From contig PZJY01000002.1 in assembly GCA_031472005.1 (NCBI GenBank), positions 3,286,001-3,350,000 of the forward strand: a stretch of DNA of 64,000 bases, given 5' to 3'. A program made the translations under genes and the position numbers. This document shows, in pieces, positions 22,430-33,824 of the stretch (position 1 is the first letter of the stretch; every line of letters starts with the position of its first letter). The notes below the pieces were generated by a model. It searched no databases. It had not been told where the DNA came from and worked only from the letters and a program-made list of their open reading frames with translations. The stretch is from Tetracladium setigerum (taxonomy: Eukaryota > Ascomycota > Leotiomycetes > Helotiales).

Positions 22430-23387
22430 ATTTTGAATTTACTGAGGAGGATATGTCGAAGGCTCAGCCTCGTCTAGAATTAAGATGGAAATCGGAGTAT
22501 AAATCGTACGGATAGCTCTGTCGAAGCTTGTGCAAGCTCGTTTTGTATAATTCGGAAGCTCAGATGTTGTTGAATTCGTGAACCCGTCGATAGGGAAGGT
22601 TATAAGGTAGGGATAGGTGGAGATTGGTAGAGGAGATTCAGGAGCTGGAGGTTGACGATTTCGCGGTGGGGTACTTGTGTTTGTGTAGTTTGAAATGGAC
22701 TTGGAAGACCGCAGAGTTCGTTTTTGGAAGCTGTAGCAGCAAGAGGGTATATCGAAAGAAATACTCCGTGGCGAGAGGGACCTTTTGTTGTTCTGAACAA
22801 ATTGGATTTATTCATCGAGGCGGCAAGGACGGCGGTTTCGTCCAACAAAGTGCCAAGTGAAGGATCAGCCCAGCCGCCGGATTGCCAGAAGGCTGTACCG
22901 CGCTACATGCATTTGAATGGACAAATCGGGACATTGTAACATGGGCAAGGCGTCCCTTCGCGAAAGTTGACCTATTGTGTGTTGTTGCGTGCGGAGAAGA
23001 ATGGAATAAGAGGAGGAGCATCCTTGGTAACGGAGAGAGTTGAGTTAACTTGAGCTCGAGAAACAAGGATTTAGAATCAATTAAAGGTTGAAACCTTGGC
23101 GCTTCGAAAAAGCAACGCCTGTTCTAGCTCCCCTTCGAAGCAAGCTCTTCTAATAAAATGTGTCAAGTCACACGTGATACAGTACTGTAGCTTGCTGACC
23201 GTAGATGTCAGCACATAGCAAGCTACATAATGGTGCATATTGTTCTTCCTCTCTACTTCGATGCCGTTCAAAATCAAAACGCGCGCGGATCACACAATCA
23301 ACCTATCTAAACGGCTTTGAATGTGTTGAGCAAAGCTTTATATTGATTGAGTATACTTGAAGAATACGCATTCGTCTCGGACTCGCA
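22430..23387. other. Intergenic: membrane-protein promoter / ADGF 3' flank
   Basis: 958 bp without a gene. A CACGTG E-box core is at 23171-23176. Open frames here are short and unsupported. Confidence 0.5.
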
Positions 23388-25407
23388 TCAGAGATTGCTC
23401 GATGTTGGCCCCCAATTCTGAAAACGAGGCCCATATTCGCCCACTATCCACTGGCAATACTCATGCCACCTTCTCGTCCATTCCTTCGTGACAGCTTTCC
23501 GCTCCACAGGGTTCATACAACTGTGCTCTAAACTCCATTTTGCGAGCTGCTTCCAACCGAGGAGCGTCATTGATTCCGAACCGATCATGACTTGATAGAA
23601 ATCATGAGACAGGGAGGATCTTTGCAGGTCAATATCTTGTGCTTTATTTTAGGAGGGCAAATTTACCTGTAGAATGTGGCATTGTCGCTATTGATTGTGC
23701 ATGGGACATCGTTTGCAAGAAGAATGGGGAGGTTATGTCCTGCCATGATGGGAGTGAGGCCGAGAATCTCATTTGAGATTGGACACGATTCGATAGCCAT
23801 GTTCCGCTCCTTGAACAAGTTCATGAGAATTGGATGTGCCGCTATAGCGTAGCCATGGCCGATGCGCTTTGAATTAAGAAGGATCGCGTCGTAGAGGTTA
23901 CCGTCCACTTTGTCACCCACTTGAAGGGTTTCTCCACAGTGGAATAGGAAAGGAATCTCCAGCTTCTGCTCCCTGCAACTCTTTTGGAACCTCAAAAACT
24001 CAGGAATGAAATGTCGAAGTTCGTTGCCCATTTCTTCATGACCTACCAAGTCAAATCCTGATAAAAGTCAGCATTGCTTTGGTATCGTTGAACAAAACTT
24101 ACCACAAACAAGATTACCAAACTTCTGCTTGAGATCTATACATTCGTTCAATGCATCTTCAACTTGGGCCTTTTTGAAACTTCGCGGCGTGCAGTATATG
24201 ACTTTCATGCCTCCAAAATATTCACCCTCCTGGTGAAGTTCAGCCATGGTATCTTGCAGCTCCTCATAGATAATGTTCATGATCTCTGCATTGCCGAAAG
24301 AGACAGTCCCATCATCTGACTTAACAGAGTTTGTGCTCATGAAATTCGGTCGAATTTCTGCATATTGTATGTTGTCTTCGACAAAGTCTCGTATGCACGC
24401 CCGCGTGTAGTTCCGAAATGCGGACTCATACGCAAATAGACCTTTCATCATCTGGGTCCTATAGTTGAACTTTTCCCAAATGCTAAACATGTTAGCAATG
24501 TCTGAATGGGAGGTAGATATGGGTGATATGCTTACCCTTTGCCTGTTTGCTGGGTTCCATGAGCTTCCTCCTCTGAGATGTGCATCTTCCTCTCAAGCCA
24601 TGTTTCGGCCCCCTTGGTTCCCCTCAGGAGGACCCGATTCTCGTCAAAAAAACGAAAGCCTCGCTGAAATTCCTTGTACGGCATCCACCGATTAGAAACA
24701 TAGTCAGTACTAAATAAATTATCTAGAGGGACCTCGCTCTCCACGCCATCCTTGTCCTTAGAATGAGTAGCCTCATAGAATGTCAAAACCATGAATGAGA
24801 TCCGAGAATCTATCCAATTTTGTGGTGTTGTCAGAGGCTCAGTACTTCGAATATACATCGCATCGATGTTTCGGGCTTGTTGAATTAGAAACTTTGCCGG
24901 CAAACAAGAGTTGAAGTGAATGTGTAGGTGGGCGCCTTTGGGCATCCGTCTCGCAATTTTCATCAGCTCCGTCTGATTGATATGGTCGACATTACCCAAG
25001 AAGTGATCTCCTGTCGGCTTTTTTTGAACGGCTTTACTTGATTCATCTGGTGGACTCTCCTTGGCCTTTTCCAAATCGTAGAGTATGATCTTTCGGACTA
25101 ATTCAACCGCAAGTTTTTCGATTTTCGAGGCAGTAGCGACAACTTCGTGATCAAACGCAGCGGCCTTTTCAGCTGACTGGAGGCTTCGGAGCGCCGCGTC
25201 GTATTCTTCAGCAGTCTCGAATTCTCTCCTTTGAATAGCATCTCTCCAGTCAGGCTTCGGCTGAGACCTCGTGGAAGGACCTTTGAATTGAGGCATTCTG
25301 TGTTTGTGTAGTCGTCGCGGTGTTGTAGGAGGAGACTGGAGCTGAGTCTTGTCCTCATCCGAGCCAATTCCCTCCTTATCATTAACTGACGAACAAGAGA
25401 CACCCAT
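23388..25407 (-). CDS. ADGF/CECR1-type adenosine deaminase, predicted N-myristoylated
   Basis: Exons 24536-25407, 24103-24482, 23667-24057 and 23388-23619; 1875 nt, 624 aa, in frame. Adenosine-deaminase-related growth factor family: converts adenosine (or deoxyadenosine) to inosine on a zinc TIM barrel. Visible zinc and catalytic motifs: HLHIHF, FHCGE, RIGHGY and CPISNE. The last motif reads NSDN where ADA enzymes have S-D-D, so the second Asp is an Asn here. Animal ADGFs are secreted, but this one begins MGVSCSS with no signal peptide: Gly2 plus Ser6 fits N-myristoylation and Cys5 could be palmitoylated, suggesting the cytosolic face of a membrane. The region up to about residue 150 is charged and not conserved-looking. 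Confidence 0.88.
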
Positions 25408-26457
25408 TCCCAGCGCGTTCGTATCTAGTCGCCAACGCAGTGAAACCAGGGTAATGATAGCGACCCAGGAGCACTAATCACCGAAAGGTTCAAGGCAATC
25501 TCAAAAGTGAGGATATTGTCCCTGTCTCGACTTCGAGAAAGCAGTTAGATGGAGATGGAGATTCTTGGTGAGAGAGCCCATCTTCCTGTCTCGCGCTGCC
25601 TTGCAGAGTTGCTGATACACAGCCACTAAGGATGATTGGCACGGATTGATTGGCCAGAACTAAATGCTTTCCCAGCCTCGACTTCGAGATTCCAAGTTTT
25701 TTTTCTTCAGAATGGATGAGAACCAGCAGACGACCAAACAATCGGTTGTGATTGTGTCTTGTGGTATAGTAGTCAGGATGTGATGGCATGAAAACGTGTT
25801 GATGTTGTAGATTGGATGGAGAGAGGACGAGGATGACGATGGAAGCTTGGTTGTGGCAGGGTGGTACTTTTGTCACGTGACACAGAGATAGTAACGTTTC
25901 AAGCTTTTGGTGCAAAATAGGCGGATCTCAAGTAACGCTTCCTAACGAATGTTAAAGGTTGCTTTTCAGAGATGTGGATTTGAGAAGTTGTCACGAGCAC
26001 ATGTACAATGTGCTGTGCACCCCACAACCAGGCATGCTGCAGGAGCTCGCCTAGATGTCAACAGTACATGCCCTGCATCATGATCCACAACAGGAAGACC
26101 TGCGAGCCATGACTTCCTACCTTCTGTTGAGGCTTTCGAAGTGAATAAAAATTGTTACAAATAAAGCCTGTCAGCTTGTTGTATTCTGCCTTCTGAGTCA
26201 ACCCTTCGCAACATGCGTCGGAATGAGGAAAGAAGGAATGCGAAGTACACCCTGCTGATGGTTATCAAACAAGCAACATAATGCAATACAGCGAGTCTAT
26301 TTTTATGAATTCTATGTATGGTGCAATATAGCAGCCATGATAGGCAATCACTACGCTCCTGACCTTTCCAAAGTCTAAAACTCCATTCTCCATATCAAGA
26401 ACCCATTTTTCGGCCACTGCATATATGCAGGTCAACTAAGGCCCCTATTTTACTCTT
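25408..26457. other. Intergenic: ADGF promoter / SRP40 3' flank
   Basis: 1.05 kb with no supported gene. Holds a 12-bp palindromic E-box at 25871-25882. Confidence 0.55.
25871..25882. promoter_or_regulatory. Palindromic E-box upstream of the ADGF gene
   Basis: TGTCACGTGACA, a perfect 12-bp palindrome centred on CACGTG, about 465 bp upstream of the deaminase start. bHLH factors of the Cbf1/Pho4 class bind such sites in fungi; phosphate or sulphur control of a nucleoside-salvage enzyme would be reasonable but is inferred. Confidence 0.45.
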
Positions 26458-27987
26458 TTAATCATCAAACTTGATACCCTTCTTGCCCTCAACATCAATG
26501 AATCCACCCCGGTAGCTACCACGCTTCTTCTTGTTCTTCTCCTTGGTGAAACCTTTGCCGCGAGTAACGATCAAATCCTCATGAGCCTTTTGTGCGTAGT
26601 CATAGGGGACATAGGCGTTGCTAGCCAGGCGCTCGTCAACCACGGTATCTGGCTTGATTCTCTGGAAGGGTTGGTTGGTCTTCTTCTTCGAGGCCTTAAT
26701 GACAGGGGTTGGAGGCAATGGAGGCGAGAGAGCGCGACTGGCGGTAACAGTCTCAGGTACCTTGGTTTCAGCTTCGGAGTCACTGGACGACGAAGAATCG
26801 GACGATGAGTCGGAGGATGAATCGTTATTCTTCTTCTTTGGGCCATCAGAGAGAGTTGCACTTGTGTCTGATCCATTCTTGATCTTCTTCTTCGACGAAG
26901 GAGCGCTGTCGGAATCGGAGGAGTCGGAGTCGGAGTCAGAGGCGGAACTAGAATCAGAGTCTGAATCGGAGTCTGAATCTGATGTCGGGAGAGGAACTTT
27001 GCGAGCAGCTGACTGAGTCGATGAGTCTGAATCGGAGTCTGAATCGGAAGAAGAAGACGAGTCGCCGCTGGAGGACTTGGAGCTTCCCTTGATAACCTTT
27101 GACTCATGAACCTCATCATCCGAGCTTGACGAAGAATCAGATCCAGAAGAACTCGACGAGGAACTAGAATCAGACTTGGCTGCCTTGGTTTTGGCCTTCT
27201 TGGATTTTGGTGCATCCGATTCAGAGCTGGAAGAGTCGCAGCTGGACGAGCCACTGCTAGATGAGCTGCTGCTTGCAGGAGCCTTCCTCTTCAATTTGTT
27301 GGACTTTGCCTTTGGAGGGGAGGCTTTGCGGGGTTTTTGCTCTTTCTCGTCGTCGGCATCACTGTCGGAGCTGCTTGAGGAATCGGAGGACGAAGAGGAG
27401 GATGATGAGGAGGAGGATGAGGAGGAGGAGCTCGATTTCTTGGAAGATTTCTTCGCTGGTGGTGCATCTTCCATTTCGACATCACTGCTGCTCTTCACGC
27501 TCTCAACCTTATTCTTGATAGCAGCCGCCTTCTTGGATTTGTCTTTGCCATTGGTGACCGTGCCCTTGTCTAAACCCTTTAGCTCGAGCCATTCAGTGAA
27601 GATAACATCAAGAGAAGGTGTGCCTTCAACGCTCTCAACGCTTCCACCCCGCTTTGCCTGTTCAACCTTCAATGCTTGACTTGCGCCAGTGTATTCGTTG
27701 TCGGTGAGATATGCGCCAATGAGTTCAACCAATGGTGACTTGATGGCAGATTTCGAGGATTCCCCGGCATCGCGTCGTTTGAGGAGATCCTTCGCGATCT
27801 TTCTGGCTTGCTTGTCCTTCATCTTGAGATCGACTGGAGATGTTGTCGCTGCAGGAGCAGGAGCAGGTGTAGAAGTTGGTGGTAATGGGGTAGCTGCGAC
27901 TTTCTGGGAGGATGGAAATAACCAATCTGGCTGTTGCTGACCGGGTTTATTTTTTCTTTTCCCAAGCTTGATCAGGTTGGCATTCAT
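26458..27987 (-). CDS. SRP40/Nopp140-like nucleolar phosphoprotein with LisH motif
   Basis: Single exon, 509 aa. Start set at the first ATG (MNANLIKLG); the open frame extends upstream only through non-ATG codons. A LisH-like helix pair (about residues 85-110, SPLVELIGAYLTDNEY) is followed by alternating long poly-Ser/Asp/Glu acidic tracts and Lys-rich basic stretches, the layout of Nopp140/Srp40. The C-terminal SRP40 domain (PF05022) is clear: PFQRI, then YAQKAHEDLIVTRGKGF, then KEKNKKKRGSYRGG. Such proteins are heavily CK2-phosphorylated chaperones of box C/D and H/ACA snoRNPs in the nucleolus. Divergent from SEC3. Confidence 0.92.
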   Translation of the reverse strand: MNANLIKLGKRKNKPGQQQPDWLFPSSQKVAATPLPPTSTPAPAPAATTSPVDLKMKDKQARKIAKDLLKRRDAGESSKSAIKSPLVELIGAYLTDNEYTGASQALKVEQAKRGGSVESVEGTPSLDVIFTEWLELKGLDKGTVTNGKDKSKKAAAIKNKVESVKSSSDVEMEDAPPAKKSSKKSSSSSSSSSSSSSSSSSDSSSSSDSDADDEKEQKPRKASPPKAKSNKLKRKAPASSSSSSSGSSSCDSSSSESDAPKSKKAKTKAAKSDSSSSSSSSGSDSSSSSDDEVHESKVIKGSSKSSSGDSSSSSDSDSDSDSSTQSAARKVPLPTSDSDSDSDSDSSSASDSDSDSSDSDSAPSSKKKIKNGSDTSATLSDGPKKKNNDSSSDSSSDSSSSSDSEAETKVPETVTASRALSPPLPPTPVIKASKKKTNQPFQRIKPDTVVDERLASNAYVPYDYAQKAHEDLIVTRGKGFTKEKNKKKRGSYRGGFIDVEGKKGIKFDD

Positions 27988-28612
27988 TTTTTGGGGGACA
28001 GTTGCCAGTGATCGCAACTGTTCTACGAATTGTCAGTCGGCGGGCTTTTCTAAGAAAAAAAGTTTAGGTGCCAAGAGTTCCCGGAAGCTAGTCCACTAGC
28101 GTTACCGAGTCGCCGACATCCACATGCGATATCCCCGCTGTGGTCTCCTTCTTGTGTCGTCGAATGCGATGCAACAATGGAGAGCTAACTGGCAAGGCAA
28201 TCAGCTAAATTATTGTATGCACATTTGGAACTTGATATTCTTCTTGTTTCTGTAATACATCTAGTCGCATTCAAAAGCGTCGCGAAAATAAACAAGAATT
28301 CCTATGAATATTACTTGAACTGCCTTGCCCTTATTTCAATCTGGGTACGGTATAAGGTTAATCCGCTCCGTCGAGCTTCACTCCATCATCAACAGGTGCA
28401 GTCGAGTCGAGTCTCGTCTCAAATCTATTCAACTCGATCCAACCCAACTCCCTCAGGCATCAACACTACTGTCCTATTGCCATTTTACTCTACCTGCACA
28501 GAAATGCACCGTCAAAGTTTTCAATAAAGGATAACGTTATAGCGCCCAAGACAGCCCTTAGATGATCAACCCGCGGACGCGACAGGACCGCTGAGAAACG
28601 TGGCTCTGCCAT
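27988..28612. other. Divergent promoter region, SRP40-like / SEC3
   Basis: 625 bp between start codons. Holds repeated GAGTC units near 28398-28415; no gene. Confidence 0.5.
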
Positions 28613-31600
28613 ATGGAGGGGACATCTCAGATGGGATCTGGCGGGACCAGTGGAAGGAGCCCGCCGAACAGGGCCCAGAAGTTTGAGGATGAGAAGCGCC
28701 GTATCATTGACAGCTGTTTCTCAAAGAAGGATGAGACGGGAGCTGGTAAGTCTGCTACGACAAAGGGGAAAGCTTGGGAATGTTGACACTGGCTGACAAT
28801 CCATCGGCCTGCAGCTGTTGAATCGTATATTACACATCTCAGGATACTAGAGGATGCTGCATTTCCATCTTCTGCTCCTCCTCCGACCGCCGATCGCAAC
28901 ACCAAAAAGCCGCGAATAATTATTATTGCAGTTCGCAAGTCTGGACGAGTGCGCATGCACAAAGCTCGGGAGAATAATAATGGTAGTTTCTCAATAGGGA
29001 AGACATGGGCACTTGATGAGCTGTCTGCTGTGCGGTCTTATACCAGTCCTATCTATGGCACCATGGAAGAGGAACAACAGAAGCAATGGGCAGGAGAAGT
29101 TGGATTTGCTGTCACTCTAGGCAAGGTCTACTACTGGCAGGCAAACGCACCAGGGGAAAAACAGTTCTTCATAGCAAGTCTTGTTAAAATCTACTCCAAG
29201 TATACTGGGGGAACTTTCCTGAACTCATGGGATTCAGCGACAAAGAAATGGAAAATCTTGTTGGACCAGGAAGAGCTCGAGCAATTGCACAACAACCACA
29301 ACCTCCTCCCTCTGGCCCAGTGCCGCAACCGCCATACGGACAACCACAAAGTCGAGCACCAGTTCGCTCTCCTTCTCGGGAACCAGCTTTACGTCAACAA
29401 CCTAGCCGAGATCCCATGCCGCGCCCTCCAGCGATCCCTATATCCTCCTCCTATAATTCCCAAAATGCGAGACCCCAGGACAGGTTAAGGCGGGAACCTT
29501 CTCCTAATGGTAGTCTAGATTCTCCGGGGCCCTCACCACTACCCTCAAACTTGAGGAGGCTCGGTGGCTCCAATCAAAGCCAAGAATCGTTTAGCACGAG
29601 AAGTGATGATGGAAGTAGTATACCTCCCCGTTCTCGTAGCGGAGTAAACGGTACTCCAAATGTACCGGGACGTTTTCCGGAACGAAGTGACACACCAACC
29701 TCACAGCGGACTGCAACTCCCGATTATGGCTATGGTGGTGGAAGGGACAGGCCCAGCGATGTGCCACCAGTACCTGCACCTCTGGCAATACCTCCTGAGC
29801 GTCGTAGACCGCCAATGCCTCCGGCTGGCGAGCCAGGCCAGCGTGGGCCCAATTCGAATGAGAGTTTTGTGCCAGCACCCTTGGTTTCCCCAGGTATGAG
29901 GAGAGATGACTTACGGCCTTCGACGCGTGGCAGTGAAACCCGTCCAATGGAAGAAGGGAGAAATAATAATCCGCCTCCAGTCATAAGCGAACCGGGTATA
30001 CCCGACGCTAGCAGAGACGAACCGCCGCAAATGCCGCCGATGGAGATGGACCGAAACACCCCGCAAAAGTTACCAGAAATGCCAATCGTACAAACAAGTC
30101 AAGATTCTACCATAGAAGCACCAGTCATGGATCCTCCACCTCAAGAGAAGCCGCAGGAGAAATTGCAAGAAATCCCGCAAGAAAAGCTGGAGGAGAAGCC
30201 GGAGGAGAAGCCGGAGGAAGAGGTTAGTCGACCTGGATTAGGTCCGATGATCAAGAAGAAAGGAAAAGCCGACGTTGCAAATACGTTCCTCAGAGCCGCA
30301 AAGGCTGCAAACGCTTTCAGTTCCTTTAAACCACGCGCCGGAGGAGCGGCAGAGCGACTGCGAGAGGCACAATCGAAACCCTCAGAAGGTCCTGATGGCA
30401 TATCTGGTGTTGTTCCCGCTCCCTCTCTCCTTCGGGGTATGAGTGATGAGTCCTTGAACACGACAACCTCAACTGCATCACCCCCAAAAGCACCAACCCC
30501 CAAAGTCCCGGAGGGTATTCCCGAAGTCAAAATTACAGTTCCGCAATCCAAGCGTCCAAGTAGTATCGAAGGCCCTGTGAAGGCTAAAGAGCCTCCTACT
30601 GAGAAAGTTAAAGCACGTGAGGTAAAGAGGCAGAGAACACCAGCTGAGATCATGGGAGCAGAGATCCGTGCAATCGGCATTGACCCCGCAGTCATCGGCG
30701 ACAGAGGAGGGGAGCTGCTTGAAGCATGGGAAAAGTATGGCTTCACCCCTGGTGACGGAATGCGGAACATCAACGTAGACCAGATGCAGGAACGTATGCG
30801 ACAAGATCTTGATAAGATCCAGACGGGAAGCGAATTTTTGAAATACATGGACGATCAGGACGAGAAGGTTGCAGCAATCCATCGAGGACTTGATGAAGCG
30901 ATTGCGGAATGTGATGAGTTGGATGGTTTGATGACGTTATATCTTGCAGAGCTTGACGTAAGTGTATTGCAAAGTTGGCTGAAAAGTAGTGACTAACATA
31001 CCTAGACTTTATCTCCAGATATTGCGTACATCGAAGCTCAATCTCAGGGTCTTCAAGTCATGGCAGCCAATCAAAAGCTTCTTCAAGCTGAGCTTAAATC
31101 GCTTCTCGAAACGATTTCTATATCGTACGAACAGCTTTCTTGTTTGCACGAGGCACCTCTGGAATCACCACGTGGATTGGAGGAGATTGAGGCCGCTCTG
31201 GTTAGACTCTTCAAGGCAATGCTTACTATTGACCCATCTCTTGGTGTATCCGGCCCGCGATCAAGCGAAGATGGCAGTCTCAGATCTGGACAGCAGGGAG
31301 GCTATGGCAACAGTGAGATTGGCAGCATGCGTGTTCTACAAGAGAAGAAAGAAGTCTACAAGGACGAATGTGCTAAGTTTTTAAGTCGACTTAAGAACTT
31401 CTTACAGATTCAATTTGGGGCCGCTATTGATGAGACTCGCAAGGCTCTGGAGAGAGAAAAGGGCAACAATCTTACCAGGTCTGCCGGTAAGGTCAAGCTT
31501 GATCCCCGCAACCATGATCTTGCCCGTGCAGTTCTTTGGAAGTACAGTCCCCTGATGCTTTTCTCTCGAGAAGTCAACCGTTCGGAATGGGAGGACATCA

Positions 31601-33148
31601 TCAAGATGTACGAATTCGTGTGCAAGGGTTTATATCAAGATGAGTTCAGAGAGGCGGTCTTTTCGTGGAAACGCATTGCCCGAAAACCTACAGGTGATGA
31701 GGGTGACATACTATTTACCGCTCAAGCAGAAAAGCAAACGGAAGGAATTGCAACGACAGCCCGAAAACTTACAGTCAAGCGAAGCCAAACTCTTGCCAAG
31801 AGCTTGCGCTCACCTGTTGGAGATAACAGCAGTAAGACCAATGTTGAAAAGGCTCCGGATGGCCGCCTTCATCCATACGAGGTTTTTGCTGGTGCTCTCG
31901 AAGAGATGGTTCCGATTGTCAGTATGGAGCAGAATTTTGTTGTTGAATTCTTCCACATTACTTCCCTGGAACAAAATGACTTCCCTGATGCAGTCGCAGT
32001 GGCCCTGCCTGATTCACGACGGGGTGGTGATCTCAGACGACCAAAGGTTATGGATCCCAATCGTGAGCTCGCACGCCTGGTCGTACAGTGCATGGATGAC
32101 ATTTACTCATTCTTCCCTGGCGACTTACAAGCTTTGGTCGACTGGTCACTTCAAACTGATCCATTGTATGCAACCTCTTCTCTCCTCTGATTTATCCAAT
32201 CAAAGCTAACATTTTTATAGACAAGGCGTTGGTGTTATTGCAGCTCTCGAGAGGAGGCTTGTGGAATTTGAAGAGACTAATCAAGAGTTCCTTGCCCGTA
32301 CTTTGCAGAAAATTCATACCCGACTACTCGGTCTCTTCAATAAATTCTTGGACGAACAAATTCGAGCTATTGAGGAGACAAAGGTCAAAATCAAAAAGCG
32401 TAAAGGCGTTATTGCTTTCATTCGGACCTTCCCTTCTTTCTCCACGGCGCTTGAAAACATGCTCGCTTCTTCCGACGATCTTGAGATCCGACAAACCGTA
32501 AACAAGGCCTATGTCCGCATCAACAAGGCAATGTTTGAGTCTCTGAAAGTCATTGCACGAGAGAATCCGGGGGCTCAGACAGGAGGCGCCGATCCCGAAG
32601 ACAAGGAAGCACTGAACTATCAAATCCTGCTCATCGAAAATATGAACCACTACTTGGAAGAAGTCGATGCTCGATCCAACACCGTCCTCGGAGACTGGAA
32701 GCACAATGCGCTCCTTGAAATCGAGGAACACATGTCACTCTACCTCGGCGCTGTCATCCGGCGACCACTCGGCAAACTCCTAGACTTCCTTGAAAGCACC
32801 GAGAGTCTAATGTCATCCCGCCAACCAGGGGACTCCTTCCTGAAGATCTCCAACATGCCAAGTCACTCCAAGATTACATTTAAGAAAGTTCTCGCTTCTT
32901 ACGATGCCAAGGAGATCAAGAAGGGCATTGAGTTGCTCAAGCGCAGAGTAGAAAAACATTTCGGAGACGCCGATGAGCCGGCTTTAAGCCGCAATCTTGT
33001 CGCGAAGGTCCTCCTCAATTGCGAGAAATTTTATGAGAAGGTGGAAGACAGGATTTTGACCATCAGCAGAGATGTGTACGATGGAGAAGCAGTTGCGGAG
33101 TGGAATCATACCGATGTCTCCCAAGCTTTCAAGAAGGATACTCGATGA
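28613..33148 (+). CDS. SEC3: Exocyst complex component Sec3 (frame broken once)
   Basis: Landmark subunit of the exocyst, which tethers secretory vesicles to the plasma membrane at growing tips. Exons 28613-28745, 28815-30957, 31006-32165 and 32221-33148. Order: N-terminal PIP2/Rho-binding PH domain (about residues 70-200, with IIIIAVRKSGRVRMHKA), a long Pro/Ser/Glu-rich linker (about 215-640), a short coiled coil, and the C-terminal Sec3 helical-rod domain (after about 800, with HPYEVFAGALEEMVPIVSMEQ). The frame is lost at the end of the PH domain: KYTGG must be followed by NFPELMGFS, which needs a sixth G in 29207-29211. Exon sum 4364 nt is one base short of 1455 codons. Start codon gives a good basic N-terminus. 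Confidence 0.95.
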
Positions 33149-33824
33149 ACATCATGACATTCATGGAAGGAGACCTTTCTCTTTTCTCATGACCCGTGAT
33201 GTGTCCTGTTAGCTTTTCTATTTCCGCTTTTCCTTAATAACTACCTTCTCACATGTAATTTCTGATCAGAAATAATACAGAAAAAGAACTTATGAAATAA
33301 ATGCCTGGGGCGTTTGTTTTCTTTCTTTCTTTTTGGTAAGATTGTTGGCGGTTGGTGGGTGGAAAATGATTTTTATTTTTATTTTTGGGGGTTTTGTTGC
33401 ATCACATCACTCGTGTGGAACAATTGTCTTTGATGTACTACTGTAACGCGTGTATATTGGTCCATGTAAGAGATTATACCAAGGAGAGGGAGGGAATAAG
33501 GAAGTACAGTGGTAAGGTAACAACAGCAAGCAAGCAACAGCGCGATTGAGCGAGCGAGCGAGAGAGCGTGTGGACATAGTTGAAATTTAGCGTTAGAAGC
33601 ATGCAACAACCGTGTTTTTGTCTTGGATCTGCCTTATGAGCCACCTTGCCCTTCAGTTCCGTTGGGAGGAGGGAGGAGCAGTCTATGTTTATTGAAACTC
33701 CTCACGGCCAATCAGTTGCCATACAATTTCAGAACCCAGTGTTATCTTTGATGGAGATGCTTAGAAATTGTTCATTAAGAGTTAAAGTTATATTATAGTG
33801 GTCTTCTAACAATCCAAACCACCC
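33149..33824. other. Intergenic between convergent genes SEC3 and ERG27
   Basis: 676 bp. AT-rich 3' flank of SEC3; contains one copy of the 16-mer TACAGTGGTAAGGTAA (33505-33520), also found upstream of Argonaute. No gene. Confidence 0.5.

Noticed and set aside
26571..27254. 227-codon alternate frame inside the SRP40-like gene
   Set aside because: Arg/Pro/Thr-rich reading of the poly-Ser/Asp repeat codons; not a separate gene.
30141..30848. 235-codon antisense frame in SEC3
   Set aside because: Opposite the low-complexity Pro/Ser/Glu linker; no features.
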